Made by a program: the position numbers and the translations under genes. 64,000 nt of DNA, from the NCBI GenBank assembly GCA_002943765.1, contig PQWQ01000017.1, forward strand, positions 310,001 to 374,000. Reading direction: 5' to 3'. The stretch is from Psoroptes ovis. Its lineage: Eukaryota; Arthropoda; Arachnida; Sarcoptiformes; Psoroptidae. This document shows, piece by piece, positions 51,501-59,218 of this stretch (the first letter of the stretch is position 1; each line of letters starts with the position of its first letter). A model generated the notes under the pieces. It worked only from the letters and a program-made list of their open reading frames with translations. It did not search any database and was not told where the DNA came from.

Positions 51501-54500
51501 TGTTCATCCATCAACAGTCGACACGATTCGTGGTGAACGAATACGTTTCGAATGTAATGTAACTGGTCATCCAATTCCATCTGTTCGCTGGATATTCATA
51601 GGTGGTGGCGGTGGCGGTCATTTTTCCACTTCTGATTCCAATAATTATGATAATTCTATGGGAATATTGCCGAATAATTCTAGGGTTATTGGGAATATAT
51701 TGACGATAACAAATTTAGATTTATACAATAATGGTATCTATACGTGTATCGCAAGCAATTCATATGGTACAGCTGAGGCACAAGTACGTTTAAATGTTTT
51801 GGATAATGTCAACAATATGATGACCGTTAGCAGCAAGCAATTATCACCACCTATGGTCAGTGTTGAACCATCAAGACAAACCATTGTACAAGGACAACGT
51901 GGTGAGCTTCGATGTATCGTCAGTGGACAACCATGGACAAAAATTCAATGGCTGAAATTACATGATCAAATTGATCCATATGGACGGCATGAAATTGTTG
52001 ACAACTCACAACGTTTAATTATACGTAAAATGGAAGTCGAAGATCGTGGTATTTATGTTTGTCGTGCTGAAAATTCAGCCGGAATCAGTAATGGTTCGGC
52101 ATATGTTGAAATCGAACGTCGACAAATACCATCGATCGAAATTGATCGTGTTGTATTGAGTGAAGGTTCAAGGTAAGAATTTTGATTTGGTTTTTTCGTT
52201 CGATTTTCAATTGATCATTGACTTTGTCCACCCTATATGATAGCACATATTTCCAGTGTCGTGTATCAGGCGGTATACCTGAACCAACCGTTGAATGGCG
52301 CCGTTTAGATGGTTCACCATTCACTGCCAATGCCAAAGTTAATGGTGGCCTTTTACAATTCGATCATTATGATCAACACGATGAAGGTGTTTATGTTTGT
52401 TCGGCTGAAAATATAGCTGGTCGTGCAACAGCTCAAACCACATTGACGATGCCTGCCGTACCACGTGTTCGAATATTGCAAAATACACCATATCGCGTGC
52501 GACAAAATGAATATGTACGTCTGGAATGTAAATCAAATCTGCAGCATTCATCAAATACGGATAATCAATATGGAACCATTAAATTAAATTGGTATAAACT
52601 TAACAACAGTAATAATAATAATAATCAACGTTTCGGCAATTATCAACAACACCAACAACAATTAATAACATCAATGAATCAAAGACATTCAGTTACTATT
52701 GAAGATAATCGTGCAATATTACAAATACAATCCGTACAACTCGATGATAATGGTATATATGTTTGCACATTGCAAACATCATCAATGGGCAGCTCAGAAG
52801 AACGTATACAATTAATTGTTGAACCAAATTATAATTCAATACCGGATATAAATGTTGAAGAAAAAGTAGTAACAGTGGCGGCTGGTTCACGTGCAGAATT
52901 ACGATGTTTTGTACGTGGTACCAAACGTAGTATCCTTATAAAATGGATACGAGCCGATAACGTTTCATTACCTGAAATGTCAAGGGTTGAAAATGGTACA
53001 TTAACTATTGATCATGTCAAGCCACAAGATAGTGGTGATTATTATTGTATTGGTTATTTAAATGATAATAATAATAATAATAATAATGATGATGATCATA
53101 ATAATAATGGTAATAATCAACAATCATCATTATCATCATCACAAATATTATTTAAAAATCGTGCACGTTTAGCAGTGGTTGGTAAGTTAATTGAAAGCGC
53201 TGTCATTGTAATATTGCTTTCTTCTCTTATTATAATATTGCTTGCATTAATAACGGCAAGGTATTTGGGCAAAAGGTAATTATATGAATTAATTTTAATT
53301 AATTTGAATTAATTAATTAATTTAGCTCATAGCTCATAGCTTTAGCTTTATTTTTACGTGTATTTTGTGCTCAAAGAATATGAAAAATTAATTATTTTTC
53401 TTCTATTATTATAATCTTGTACAGTTCCACCTAAAATACAAATCGATCCACCATTACAAACATTACGCCCAGGTGATAGTGCCATTATTCAATGTGTGGC
53501 AATCCTAAATGATGATGATGATGATGATGGTTTCATCGAAAACAACAATAACAATGAATTCAATCAATATAATGATGATATTATCTATGATAATTTTGAT
53601 AATTCAATCAATAATAATAATGATCAACATCAATCATTATCATCATCATCATCAGCTATGATGAACAATATGGCACATATTACATGGAGCCGTATTGATA
53701 GTGAATTGCCCACAGGCATTATTATCACTGATATGGGTGTAAATTATATGATTATTGATGGTGTACGATTGAAAACGGTTACAAATCGTTTAACCATTCA
53801 TAATATTGATTATACTGATGCTGGAAAATATTTATGTACGGCCGTTAATAATGTTGGACGTGTTGAAGCCGTAGCAGAGATAATTATTGTTGATAATAAT
53901 GATATTGATAATATTCGTATTGAACAAACAATTTTGGGTGCAAATTTACTTTTACGTTGTCCAAATGAATTTGCGAATACATATATGAATAATAATGAAC
54001 TGATTATTGAATGGAAATTTGATAATGGAAATGGTGATGGTTATGATAATGGCAATGATAATTTACCATTGAATGTTAATCGATTAAATAATCATTTACA
54101 AATACAATCAATTCGATTGGAAAATGCTGGACGATATTATTGTCATTTGATATGGAATGGTTCCATGATTGAACGTGATGCAATTGATTTGGTTGTAAAA
54201 GAACCGACTATCATCGTTAATTGTGCTCAAAATCAATTTAAATGTACTGATAGTGGTGAATGTATCGATATCACGTTACGTTGTAATGGAATCAATGATT
54301 GTGCAGATAATTCGGATGAAGAATCATGTCGACCTATACGAATTAATTATTTGAAAATTAAATCAAACAAACAATCGATCAACTTGGATGATATTGTTGA
54401 GCTTAAATGTATGCTTAATGATCAAGATTTCGAACCGAATTCGACACCAATCCTATGGACAATAATTGATGAATTTAATAATGAAAGATATAATTTAGAA

Positions 54501-57500
54501 TTTGAAACGAATGTAAAAGTCCATGATAATCGTTTGATAATTGATAAAGTCAGATACGAAAATGGTGGCATCTATCGTTGTACAATCAATGATAATGATA
54601 ATCAAGCTAAAATATCGGCCGATTATTTGCTTTTGATTCAAGGTATGTCTTTGATTCGAATTTTGTCGATTTCCAAGCTAATTTGCGTCATAATTTTTGC
54701 TTTTGCACCCGACACCTTTAATTGCTTCGAATAATGATGATGCACTAATCTTGAAATTATCAAAAATGTAAGATGATTCCAATTATATTCATTGATTTAT
54801 GATGAATAATTCTGATCCATTTCTTCTCCGATCCAATTTCACAGAAATACCGCCAATCATCAATTTACTGGAATCAAACGGAACAAATTTATATGAAAAA
54901 ACAGTGGAAAAACAATCATTACATTCCGGTGAACAACTACGATTATCATGTGGATTATCAACGTTTCATGATTCGAAATTCCTGAAATTTAAATGGTTAA
55001 AATATCGAAATTCAAAAGAACGAATCATAATAGAACCATCTGCACCAGTGGCTGCAGCAACTAATTCAATGATCGACGATAATTCTTCGACGAAAATAAT
55101 CTACCCGAATGGTACATTAATCATTACGAACATTACACACGAAGATGTTGGAACATATGTTTGTCAAATTGATAATGGTTTCGATGAACAACGGCCAATT
55201 CAAACAATGAAAATACCGATATCAATCATTGTTGATGATCACAGTAATAATAACAATGGAAAAATTCTTAAATTTCAACAAAAACCATTATCATTTCTTA
55301 CATTACCAACATTGTCGAATGCATATTTATCATTTGAATTAATGATCGGCATAAGGCCAGAATATGAAGATGGTCTCATCCTGTTTAATAGCGGCAATCA
55401 ATCTAAAAGTATTAACAATAATAATTCAATGATAAAAAATGATTACATACGTCTTAGTTTACAAAATCAATTCATTGAATTTGTGTTTGAACTTGGTGGT
55501 GGTGAAACAATGTTACGATCAGTTGAACCATTAACAATGAATGAATGGCATTTGATTCGAATACAACGTAAAGGTAATATTGGAAAATTACGAGTAGATA
55601 ATCAAGATATGATCACCACCAGTTCATCATCGAAATTTATTGGCCTTGATTTATCATCACCATTGTATATTGGTGGTATGCCACCATTATCAAATATCGA
55701 TGAATTTAATCAAGGTAATAATCAAGGATTCATTGGTTGTATTAGTATTTTTGAAATAAATTCACGATCAATTGATTTGTGGCACAATTCAACCGAACAT
55801 TTTGGTATTGAAAATTGTAATGTTTGTAATCATAATGATCAACAACAACGAACGAATCAATGTATGAATAATGGTGAATGTAAAGAAAATAATCAAAAAT
55901 TAAATGGTTTCGAATGTTATTGTCAACCTGGTTACAGTGGTGAACATTGTGAAACATTTACCGAAACATGTATACCAGGCATCTGTAATGATGGTCAATG
56001 TTTCGAAGATACGGTAATGAAATTCAAATGTCATTGTCCATATGGCTTCATTGGTCGTTATTGTGAACAATCGATTCAAATCATGGAACCATTATTTAAT
56101 AATGATTTGAATTCATATCTGGCATTGCCAACACCGAAAAATTCGCTGGAAAAATTAAACATTTTCATCCGAACCAAAGTAGATTTGAAATCAAATCAAA
56201 ATCAATTAATATTTTATTGTGGTCAATTCGATAATGGTACCGGTGATTATACAGCACTAATGATACGAAACAATCTGATTGAATTTCACTTCGATACTGG
56301 TTCTGGTCGTGCAATATTGAAAAGTAAACAATTATCAATTATGAATAGTAATTCAGATGATGAATGGGTTGATGTGACAATCAATCGATTTGGACGTAAT
56401 GCAACGATGAAAATTTCATATAAACAAAACAATGATGATCATAATGGTGATAATTCAATGTTTGTCGACATACAAACCGGACAAACACCAGGTAAAACTA
56501 TTGGCTTGAATCTTCTAACACCGTTTTACGTTGGTGGTATTAATCGTACGAAAATCATGCTGCCAAACACGTTGCAATCGTTGAATGTTGCGAATTTCAA
56601 TGGTTGTATTAGTGAGGTGAGTCTTTGATTGAATTGATATTAGTGATTTATGACTGATTTCTCTTTGTTTTCTTCGATTTAGATGAAAATAAATGGTAAA
56701 ACAATCGATTTTACCGATCGAAAATTGATTCAAGAATCGAATAATGTTGATAATTGTATGATTGAATCATATTGTCAACGTCAACCATGTTTAAATGGTG
56801 GAAATTGTTTAGAAATTAATGAAACATTATACGAATGTATTTGTGATGAAAATCACTACGGTAAACATTGTGAACATCGTAAAGGTGTTTGTGAACAAAT
56901 ATCGATCCCATGTGAAAACAATGGTATATGTGAGAATAATATTGAACAAGATTCATACATTTGTCATTGTCCAATCGGATACACTGGTATTCGTTGTCAA
57001 CAGCTGCAACAATTTATTAATCCACGTGCAATACGTATGAGCGGGCAATCATTCATTCGTTTTGATCGCTCATTTATTACACAATCGATTATTGATCAAC
57101 AATTGTTCGGTGATGATGATCAACAACAATCACAACAATCGGATTCATTGATTGATATACGTTTTAAATTGCGTACAACATCGCCGAATGGTTTGATATT
57201 ATTTTATGGACCATCGATCGATGATCGTATTGATAGCGATTATGAACTTGAAAATTTTATCAATTCACAAACAGATTTCATTGCCGTTATCGTCAATAAT
57301 AGTCATATTGAAATGATTTATAATCTTGGCAGTGGTTATGGTCAAGTTACTAACCTTAATCTTACAATAAACGATAATCGATTGCATTATGTACAGATAC
57401 GATTGAAAAATAAAGAAAGTACTCTTCACGTTGATGATACCACTGTTTATGGTCGATCACCAGGCTCGAAAAATACATTGAATGCAAATGGTGATGTATA

Positions 57501-57726
57501 TTTCGGTGGATTACCATTCAGTAATCATCAACAATTGAAAACAATAATATCTTCTATGACAACATCAGCAGCATCGACATCAACAACAATGTCTTTATAT
57601 CAAAAATTATTTGAACATTATTTCAATGGTTGTTTGATTGACATTGGTATTGGTGATTCTGATACGATAAATATTGTTAATAGTTCAAAACAATCAAGAA
57701 ATTTAATGCCATGCGATGATGCTTAG
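26118..57726 (+). CDS. trol: Perlecan (basement-membrane heparan sulfate proteoglycan core protein), 25 coding exons
   Basis: Secreted multidomain core protein that cross-links basement membranes. Exons: 26118-26408, 35828-36761, 37372-37590, 37746-37871, 38098-38385, 40298-40361, 40531-40580, 41719-41835, 42146-42610, 42766-42819, 43062-43394, 43803-44054, 44505-44768, 44846-46166, 46272-46346, 46478-46550, 46800-46881, 47385-47498, 47742-47852, 47954-49149, 49219-52172, 52244-53181, 53425-54642, 54845-56616, 56683-57726. All junctions keep phase, and the joined frame is 4,784 aa (human perlecan is about 4,390). Order: hydrophobic N-terminus, acidic region, nine LDLa, Ig, acidic linker, LDLa, Ig, laminin IV/EGF block with two more LDLa, nine Ig, LDLa, two Ig, then LG-EGF-EGF-LG-EGF-EGF-LG, which is the perlecan domain V order. 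Most boundaries are phase 1, as usual for shuffled modules. The link from exon 1 across 9.4 kb is the least certain join; no SEA module was recognised. Confidence 0.92.
28293..29567. mobile_element. 1.27-kb DNA transposon relic with terminal inverted repeats
   Basis: The left end TTACCTTGTCCGGAGTAAAG then TTAGGAGTG is mirrored at the right end by CACCCTAACTTTACGCCGGA then CAAGGTAA, about 27 bp with few mismatches, bounded by TA on both sides. Length and TA duplication fit the Tc1/mariner superfamily, and the piece TTGTCCG followed by AAAGTT recalls the ends of the 80-bp MITEs in this window. The interior is less AT-rich than the host intron. The longest internal frame, minus strand 28939-29208, is 89 codons; no intact transposase or clear DD(E/D) motif is visible, so the element is dead or non-autonomous. 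Confidence 0.8.
30250..30316. repeat. Tandem repeat, about 31-bp unit, two copies
   Basis: Two successive copies of AAATTC(T)ATGG, a T run and CAATTCTTTG lie head to tail. Simple local duplication. Confidence 0.8.
30510..30669. mobile_element. hAT-like MITE, 160 bp
   Basis: The left end CAGTCATTCTCAACC pairs with the right end GGTTGAGAATGGCTG (13 of 15 positions). This matches the widely known hAT/Charlie-type terminus CAGTGGTTCTCAACC. The flanking octamers GTATCAGA and TTAATAGA match at 5 of 8 positions, compatible with a decayed 8-bp duplication. Subterminal GTGTTCCGCC and GTGTACCGCA are also similar. The frame 30371-30673 passes through it by chance. Confidence 0.75.
30735..30814. mobile_element. 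Palindromic MITE, CCCATAAG subfamily, copy 4
   Basis: It begins TTAGCTTGTCCCATAAGTTA and ends AAGAAGTTATGGGGCAACCTAA, TA-flanked, 80 bp. The arms are complementary through GCCGTTTTT / AAAAACGGC. It belongs with the copies at 63029 and 63897, which also carry CCCATAAGTT in place of CCGAAAAGTT. Confidence 0.85.
31434..31513. mobile_element. Palindromic MITE, mixed ends, copy 5
   Basis: The left end ATAGGTTGTTCGAAAAGTTT is of the CGAAAAG type, while the right end CAAGAACTTATGGGACAACC is of the CCCATAAG type. The core TCATATCGTAGAAAATAATT matches copy 1. This hybrid suggests recombination or gene conversion between subfamilies. TA flanks are present. Confidence 0.8.
31809..31834. repeat. Homopolymer T run, about 26 bp
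   Basis: Uninterrupted T's inside the perlecan first intron, shortly followed by an ATAATAATA tract. No element boundaries are recognised. Confidence 0.9.
33394..33550. repeat. Opposed long T and A runs
   Basis: A T run of about 29 bp (33394-33422) is followed 94 bp later by an A run of about 34 bp (33517-33550). Together they could fold into an A:T stem with a 94-nt loop. The enclosed sequence contains CTTTGATCATCAAAG, itself a palindrome, at 33491-33505. Nothing shows whether this is a mobile element or two independent slippage events. Confidence 0.8.
34537..34797 (-). CDS. Uncertain small ORF, possibly secreted (86 aa), antisense in the perlecan intron
   Basis: The frame starts MIYDDMHTTTTRIYCG, has a hydrophobic stretch (FIIIIMITTLLLPLTV) and ends in a non-repetitive, mixed-composition tail with NLSGRLDLDGWDPGWIEQ and RRRWKAFEE. 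The tail is unlike the low-complexity frames around it, and 34545-34680 is less AT-rich than the intron. No family is recognised. It could be a small secreted peptide gene, one exon of a larger antisense gene, or chance. The multibasic RRRWK would suit a processing site, but this is speculation. Confidence 0.25.
   Translation of the reverse strand: MIYDDMHTTTTRIYCGVVVVLVPYPFIIIIMITTLLLPLTVHFTKVYANLSGRLDLDGWDPGWIEQGDSRRRWKAFEESTLDPNDY
35301..35430. repeat. 50-bp minisatellite, two full copies plus a partial third
   Basis: Units start at 35301, 35351 and 35401 with TCTATTAATTCGTTTGAA. The first two are identical over 50 bp, and the third is cut by an internal deletion. Perfect identity implies recent duplication. 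Confidence 0.9.
35828..36761 (+). CDS. trol: Perlecan exon 2: acidic N-terminal region and LDLa 1
   Basis: About 265 residues rich in Asn, His and Asp include a basic stretch (RHRRHRRKLK) and a strongly acidic tract at about 36430-36545, followed within a few residues by APSGF. A Ser-Gly next to acidic residues is the usual context for glycosaminoglycan attachment, and the position corresponds to perlecan domain I. The exon ends with the first LDLa module (LCLKNEFRCRLDGYCIP ... CPDGTDEDDCS), six cysteines and the Ca-binding acidic cluster intact. Confidence 0.8.
36762..37371 (+). other. Perlecan intron 2
   Basis: 610-bp intron. A perfect 14-bp palindrome GAACCGTACGGTTC lies at 36858-36871 in a locally GC-richer patch (36825-36885). 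The minus-strand frame 36670-36951 overlaps the LDLa exon and is a shadow. Confidence 0.6.
37372..38385 (+). CDS. trol: Perlecan exons 3-5: LDLa modules 2 to 6
   Basis: Exon 3 (37372-37590) encodes two LDLa modules (ECRPDEFQCYDGLCLS and CNLNQFRCKNLYQCID), exon 4 (37746-37871) one (CALGQFRCSNGQCIS), and exon 5 (38098-38385) two (CRNDQFQCHNGQQCIS and CNENQFRCRDGQCIM) separated by an Asn/Gln-rich spacer. The SDE or TDE acidic motif that binds calcium is present in each. In LDL-receptor relatives these modules bind lipoproteins and other ligands. All exons are phase 1-1. Confidence 0.93.
37913..38066. mobile_element. TTAA-flanked MITE (piggyBac-like), 154 bp, in perlecan intron 4
   Basis: TTAA at 37913-37916 and 38063-38066 bound inverted ends CCCTTAAAACTCGAG and CATCGAGTTCTAAGGG, whose outer parts are complementary. 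TTAA target duplication with CCCT-type ends is the hallmark of piggyBac elements. Inside are a palindrome GGTGAGCATAGCTCACC and repeated CTCGA/TCGAG words. It is too short to code. The right end lies about 30 bp from the exon 5 acceptor. Confidence 0.8.
38386..40297 (+). other. Perlecan intron 5
   Basis: 1.9-kb intron. Near the start is a degenerate repeat of ATTAATCATT / CACCTAATCA-type words (38420-38600), then ATCAATCA tracts. No LDLa module is recognised. The frames at 39041-39286, 39593-39781 and 39730-40065 are AT-rich, without domain signal. Confidence 0.6.
40298..40580 (+). CDS. trol: Perlecan exons 6-7: LDLa 7 split by a phase-2 intron
   Basis: Exon 6 (40298-40361) encodes ICGAHEFECVTDGNCINESL and exon 7 (40531-40580) encodes RCDGYYDCHDFSDEQNC. 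Together they make one LDLa module, with DFSDE as calcium motif. This is the only LDLa in the gene interrupted by an intron inside the module. Both exons are very short (64 and 50 bp). Confidence 0.9.
40581..41718 (+). other. Perlecan intron 7
   Basis: 1.14-kb intron rich in AATCAAATCAAA-type repeats (41145-41250) and a CAATA tract (41270-41285). The minus-strand frame 41303-41557 (84 aa, several Cys and Trp) has no recognisable domain and is not called. Confidence 0.6.
41719..42610 (+). CDS. trol: Perlecan exons 8-9: LDLa 8, LDLa 9 and Ig 1
   Basis: Exon 8 (41719-41835) encodes LDLa 8 (CRLSQFRCSTGFCID). Exon 9 (42146-42610) encodes LDLa 9 (CQKGQYICANGRCIE ... NSDEQDC) running directly into an Ig module: QGQEAIFRCR, LKWSRE, then LNDSGVYICSALN. 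The Ig has an Asn/Tyr-rich insert between its core strands. LDLa followed by a single Ig is the end of domain II in known perlecans. Confidence 0.92.
41836..42145 (+). other. Perlecan intron 8
   Basis: 310-bp intron, locally less AT-rich at 41895-42000. The minus-strand frame 41983-42231 runs into exon 9 and is a shadow. Nothing else is seen. Confidence 0.6.
42766..43394 (+). CDS. trol: Perlecan exons 10-11: acidic, Asn/Gly/Tyr-rich linker
   Basis: Exon 10 (42766-42819, 18 residues with the split codons) and exon 11 (43062-43394) contain no cysteine module. Exon 11 encodes a long Asp run with GYDDDDDDDDD, DNYYDDD and GGYGYG. Tyrosines inside acidic runs are typical tyrosine-sulfation contexts. 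The exon ends at a strong GGTAAGAA donor in phase 1, although the frame stays open for another 36 codons, so a longer alternative form is conceivable. Exon 10 has a weak purine-rich acceptor and is less certain. Confidence 0.7.
43395..43802 (+). other. Perlecan intron 11
   Basis: The first 110 bp remain open in the exon 11 frame (ATG repeats, then MEIPENQENSREMGP and a stop). The rest is AT-rich with a T run before the acceptor. No module is seen. Confidence 0.6.
43803..44768 (+). CDS. trol: Perlecan exons 12-13: LDLa 10 and Ig 2
   Basis: Exon 12 (43803-44054) encodes a Ser/Thr-rich lead, LDLa 10 (CKSNEYQCESGNQCIP ... RSDEIGC) and the first strand of an Ig. Exon 13 (44505-44768) completes the Ig (KLSCRAIGLPMPIINWYR ... 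DQGRYYCNAMN). An LDLa placed after the first Ig departs from the contiguous LDLa block of vertebrate perlecan. Confidence 0.9.
44055..44504 (+). other. Perlecan intron 12
   Basis: 450-bp intron with GTATGT and TTACAG borders, splitting Ig 2 between its first and second strands. No further feature is recognised. Confidence 0.65.
44846..46881 (+). CDS. trol: Perlecan exons 14-17: laminin IV (LamB) 1 and laminin-EGF repeats
   Basis: Exon 14 (44846-46166) has a partial laminin-EGF (CLQCYCFDRTDQCFSS), a laminin IV-A module (about 45000-45700, with YWRLPYPFLGNQLLSYG), and laminin-EGFs (CQCPKGYEGSSCERCAAGYQ; CNCNGNSDECDKYTGQCLNC). Exons 15 (46272-46346), 16 (46478-46550) and 17 (46800-46881) finish the next repeats (CDSCPIGYEGDHCDKCENGY). 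This is the perlecan domain III arrangement. The exon 15 spacer is low complexity and may not fold. Confidence 0.9.
46882..47384 (+). other. Perlecan intron 17
   Basis: 503-bp intron, with a less AT-rich segment at 47010-47200 that contains CGCGGCCAGCCTTGCGGCC. No open frame of note is seen there, and no inverted-repeat borders were recognised. Confidence 0.6.
47385..47852 (+). CDS. trol: Perlecan exons 18-19: LDLa 11 and 12 inside the laminin block
   Basis: Exon 18 (47385-47498) encodes DCGDNQFQCTNGTCID ... DGNDEYGC and exon 19 (47742-47852) encodes ECDKSMFKCKMNGICID ... NSDEYDC. Both are complete LDLa modules on their own phase 1-1 exons, placed between laminin-EGF repeats. They look like module insertions by exon shuffling. 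Confidence 0.92.
47954..50880 (+). CDS. trol: Perlecan exons 20-21 (5' part): laminin IV 2 and 3 with laminin-EGF repeats
   Basis: Exon 20 (47954-49149) has CQCKKLVTGDKCDKCQNGSF, then laminin IV 2 (about 48240-48950, LYWKLPFDFYGNRIHSYGG) and CHCPEGYQGTSCERCSPGYK. Exon 21 (from 49219) continues with CQHHTTGNYCEQCESGYYG and laminin IV 3 (about 49660-50370, LYWFLPKQFLGNRLSSYGG), then three or more laminin-EGFs (CDCPDGYEGLSCESC; CQCNNHSNECDPFTGDCLNC; CLNCHKNYTGRNCEICNVGY). Three laminin IV modules match vertebrate and fly perlecan. Confidence 0.93.
50881..54642 (+). CDS. trol: Perlecan exons 21-23: Ig 3 to Ig 12 and LDLa 13
   Basis: Perlecan domain IV. Ig 3-6 are in exon 21 (to 52172), Ig 7 spans exons 21/22, and Ig 8-9 are in exon 22 (52244-53181). 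Ig 10 and 11 are in exon 23 (53425-54642), then an LDLa (CAQNQFKCTDSGECID ... NSDEESC, about 54223-54330) and Ig 12. Each Ig shows the paired Cys, core Trp and D.G.Y.C motif (GGTYVCSG, DRGIYVCRAEN, DEGVYVCSAEN). Ig 8-10 carry Asn/Gln/Asp-rich loop expansions. Donor GT at 53182 and 54643 are each followed by an open hydrophobic stretch (see findings). Confidence 0.93.
54845..57726 (+). CDS. trol: Perlecan exons 24-25: Ig 13 and domain V (LG-EGF-EGF-LG-EGF-EGF-LG)
   Basis: Exon 24 (54845-56616): Ig 13 (LRLSCGLS ... DVGTYVCQID), LG1 (about 55240-55820, LYIGGMPPL, FIGCIS), EGF 1 (CQPGYSGEHCE), EGF 2 (CHCPYGFIGRYCE), LG2 (LVGGI-type VGGINRTK, FNGCISE). Exon 25 (56683-57726) finishes LG2, then EGF 3 (CLNGGNCLEINETLYECICD), EGF 4 (CPIGYTGIRCQ) and LG3 (VYFGGLPF, FNGCLIDIGIG), stop at 57724-57726. 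In vertebrates this region gives endorepellin and binds dystroglycan and integrin; whether that holds here is not known. Confidence 0.95.
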
Positions 57727-57967
57727 TGTTCGCACATTGAATCAATCAATTATCATGTCAATTTTGACCATGAAACACTTTCAAATTCAATTCATCGCTT
57801 CTGCCTTTGAAAACCCCACTCGACAATCATTTCAATTCGAATCATCAACCATTAACTGTGACCAATGCATAATCACAGGCAAAAATCTCATGTATAAACC
57901 TGACTTGTAATCGGTAATTCATCCCCCCACAGCTTATAACCTTATAACAAAGCAATAATACTTCAAT

Positions 57968-57973
57968 AATAAA
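57968..57973 (+). terminator. Poly(A) signal, perlecan
   Basis: AATAAA 242 bp after the perlecan stop. Another AATAAA follows near 58062 before a T run, so more than one cleavage site is possible. Confidence 0.5.
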
Positions 57974-58308
57974 CGAAAATACAATCAAACAATCAATCGA
58001 AAAACATATATTTGCCAATTATCACATATACTGAATGTGTTCATTCATCAAACAATAATTGAAATAAACAATTTTTTTTTGTAATTTCGAACAAATAATT
58101 TTCTTTAAAAAAATAAATAATCAAATAAATAAATGAATTTATTAATCAATTAATCATTTAAGCCAACATTTTCAATTGATTTTTGATGTTTTAGATGTTT
58201 TTCAAATGTTTTCAATGGTGTTTTTGATTTGAAATTCTTTGTTTGTTTTTAATTTTTGATTTTAATTAAATTGATTTTATTCATTTTTTAACAAAAGATG
58301 TTCAACGA

Positions 58309-58314
58309 TTTATT
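58309..58314 (-). terminator. Poly(A) signal, troponin C
   Basis: TTTATT on the plus strand (AATAAA on the coding strand), 57 bp after the troponin C stop. Further copies follow. Confidence 0.5.
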
Positions 58315-58370
58315 TATTATGTCCTTCGGCTGTTGTGGTGTTGTGTGTTATCGAGTGATTATCATTGAAT

Positions 58371-59218
58371 TTAATCACCAGTCATCATTTCCATGAATTC
58401 TGTTTTAATGAGTTAAGAATTCAAGAGTTCGATTAATTGATTTGAATTTGTGTTTAAATCAGATGTAAATCTTTGAATGTGTACTTACCATCAAAATCAA
58501 CAGTACCAGAACCATCGGTATCAATTTCGGCAATCATTTCATCTAATTCATCATTAGTCAATTTATCATCTAATGCACGTAATATTTCACGTAATGCACT
58601 GGTCGGTATATAGCCATTACCTTCTTTATCATACATACGAAATGCTTCACGTAATTCTTCTTGCATTGCTTCAGCATCTTCTTCAACCAAAAATCTGGCT
58701 GTTAGTGTTAAAAATTCATCAAATTCTAATTCACCACTGCCTGATTACCAAAGTAAAAGGTAAATATTTCATAAAATTGATCATCGATTTAAAATAATCA
58801 ACTATTTTACCATCAGCATCAATCTCGGTAATTAACTGTTGTAAATCTTTTTCCTCGAATGTTTGACCTAATGTTCTTAAAATTGTCGATACCATATTAG
58901 TGTGAATGTGTCCTTTTTTCTCACGATCAAACATGTCAAATGCTTTGCGTAACACTAAAATTTTAAAATTGAAAATCCATTAATTAATCAGTGAATCGAT
59001 CCAAAAGTTAATCCATCAAATAATCGATGGCCCTTTTGGGAGCCCTGTGGGGGCCACCAATAACAGAGCCTCAAAAATTTCAATCCAAAAAAAACTTACT
59101 TTGAACTTGTTCTTTGGTCAATTCTTCGACAGACTACAAGACATGTTAATTGATTGATTAGTTCGATTCGAAATTGATTCAAATTGAATTCAATTCAAAT
59201 TCAATTCAAACTTACCAT
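58371..59218 (-). CDS. TpnC: Troponin C, 5 coding exons, 153 aa
   Basis: Calcium sensor of the thin filament in muscle. Coding exons on the minus strand: 59218-59216 (ATG only), 59133-59100, 58954-58811, 58740-58489, 58399-58371. The protein starts MSVEELTKEQVQMLRKAFDM and ends DEFMEMMTGD. There are four EF-hands: site I (DREKKGHIHTNM) and site III (DKEGNGYIPTSA) lack the Glu at loop position 12 and should not bind calcium; sites II (DADGSGELEFDE) and IV (DTDGSGTVDFDE) are canonical, the arthropod pattern. Full family length. Calmodulin is excluded by the degenerate sites and N-terminus. Troponin C is also a known mite allergen family. An untranslated upstream exon is likely, since the ATG exon ends at once in GTAAG. 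Confidence 0.95.

Larger units (their letters stand above)
57727..58370. other. Convergent intergenic region: 3' UTRs of perlecan and troponin C
   Basis: Only 644 bp separate the two stop codons. The sequence is AT-rich with poly(A) signals for each strand, so the two 3' UTRs probably lie end to end or overlap. The frame 57716-57910 has no domain signal. Confidence 0.7.

Noticed and set aside
54643..54734. Hydrophobic read-through of intron 23 as an alternative membrane tail
   Set aside because: A strong GTATGT donor sits exactly at the phase-1 module border. The hydrophobic stretch is what AT-rich intron sequence often encodes, and it carries no basic stop-transfer end.
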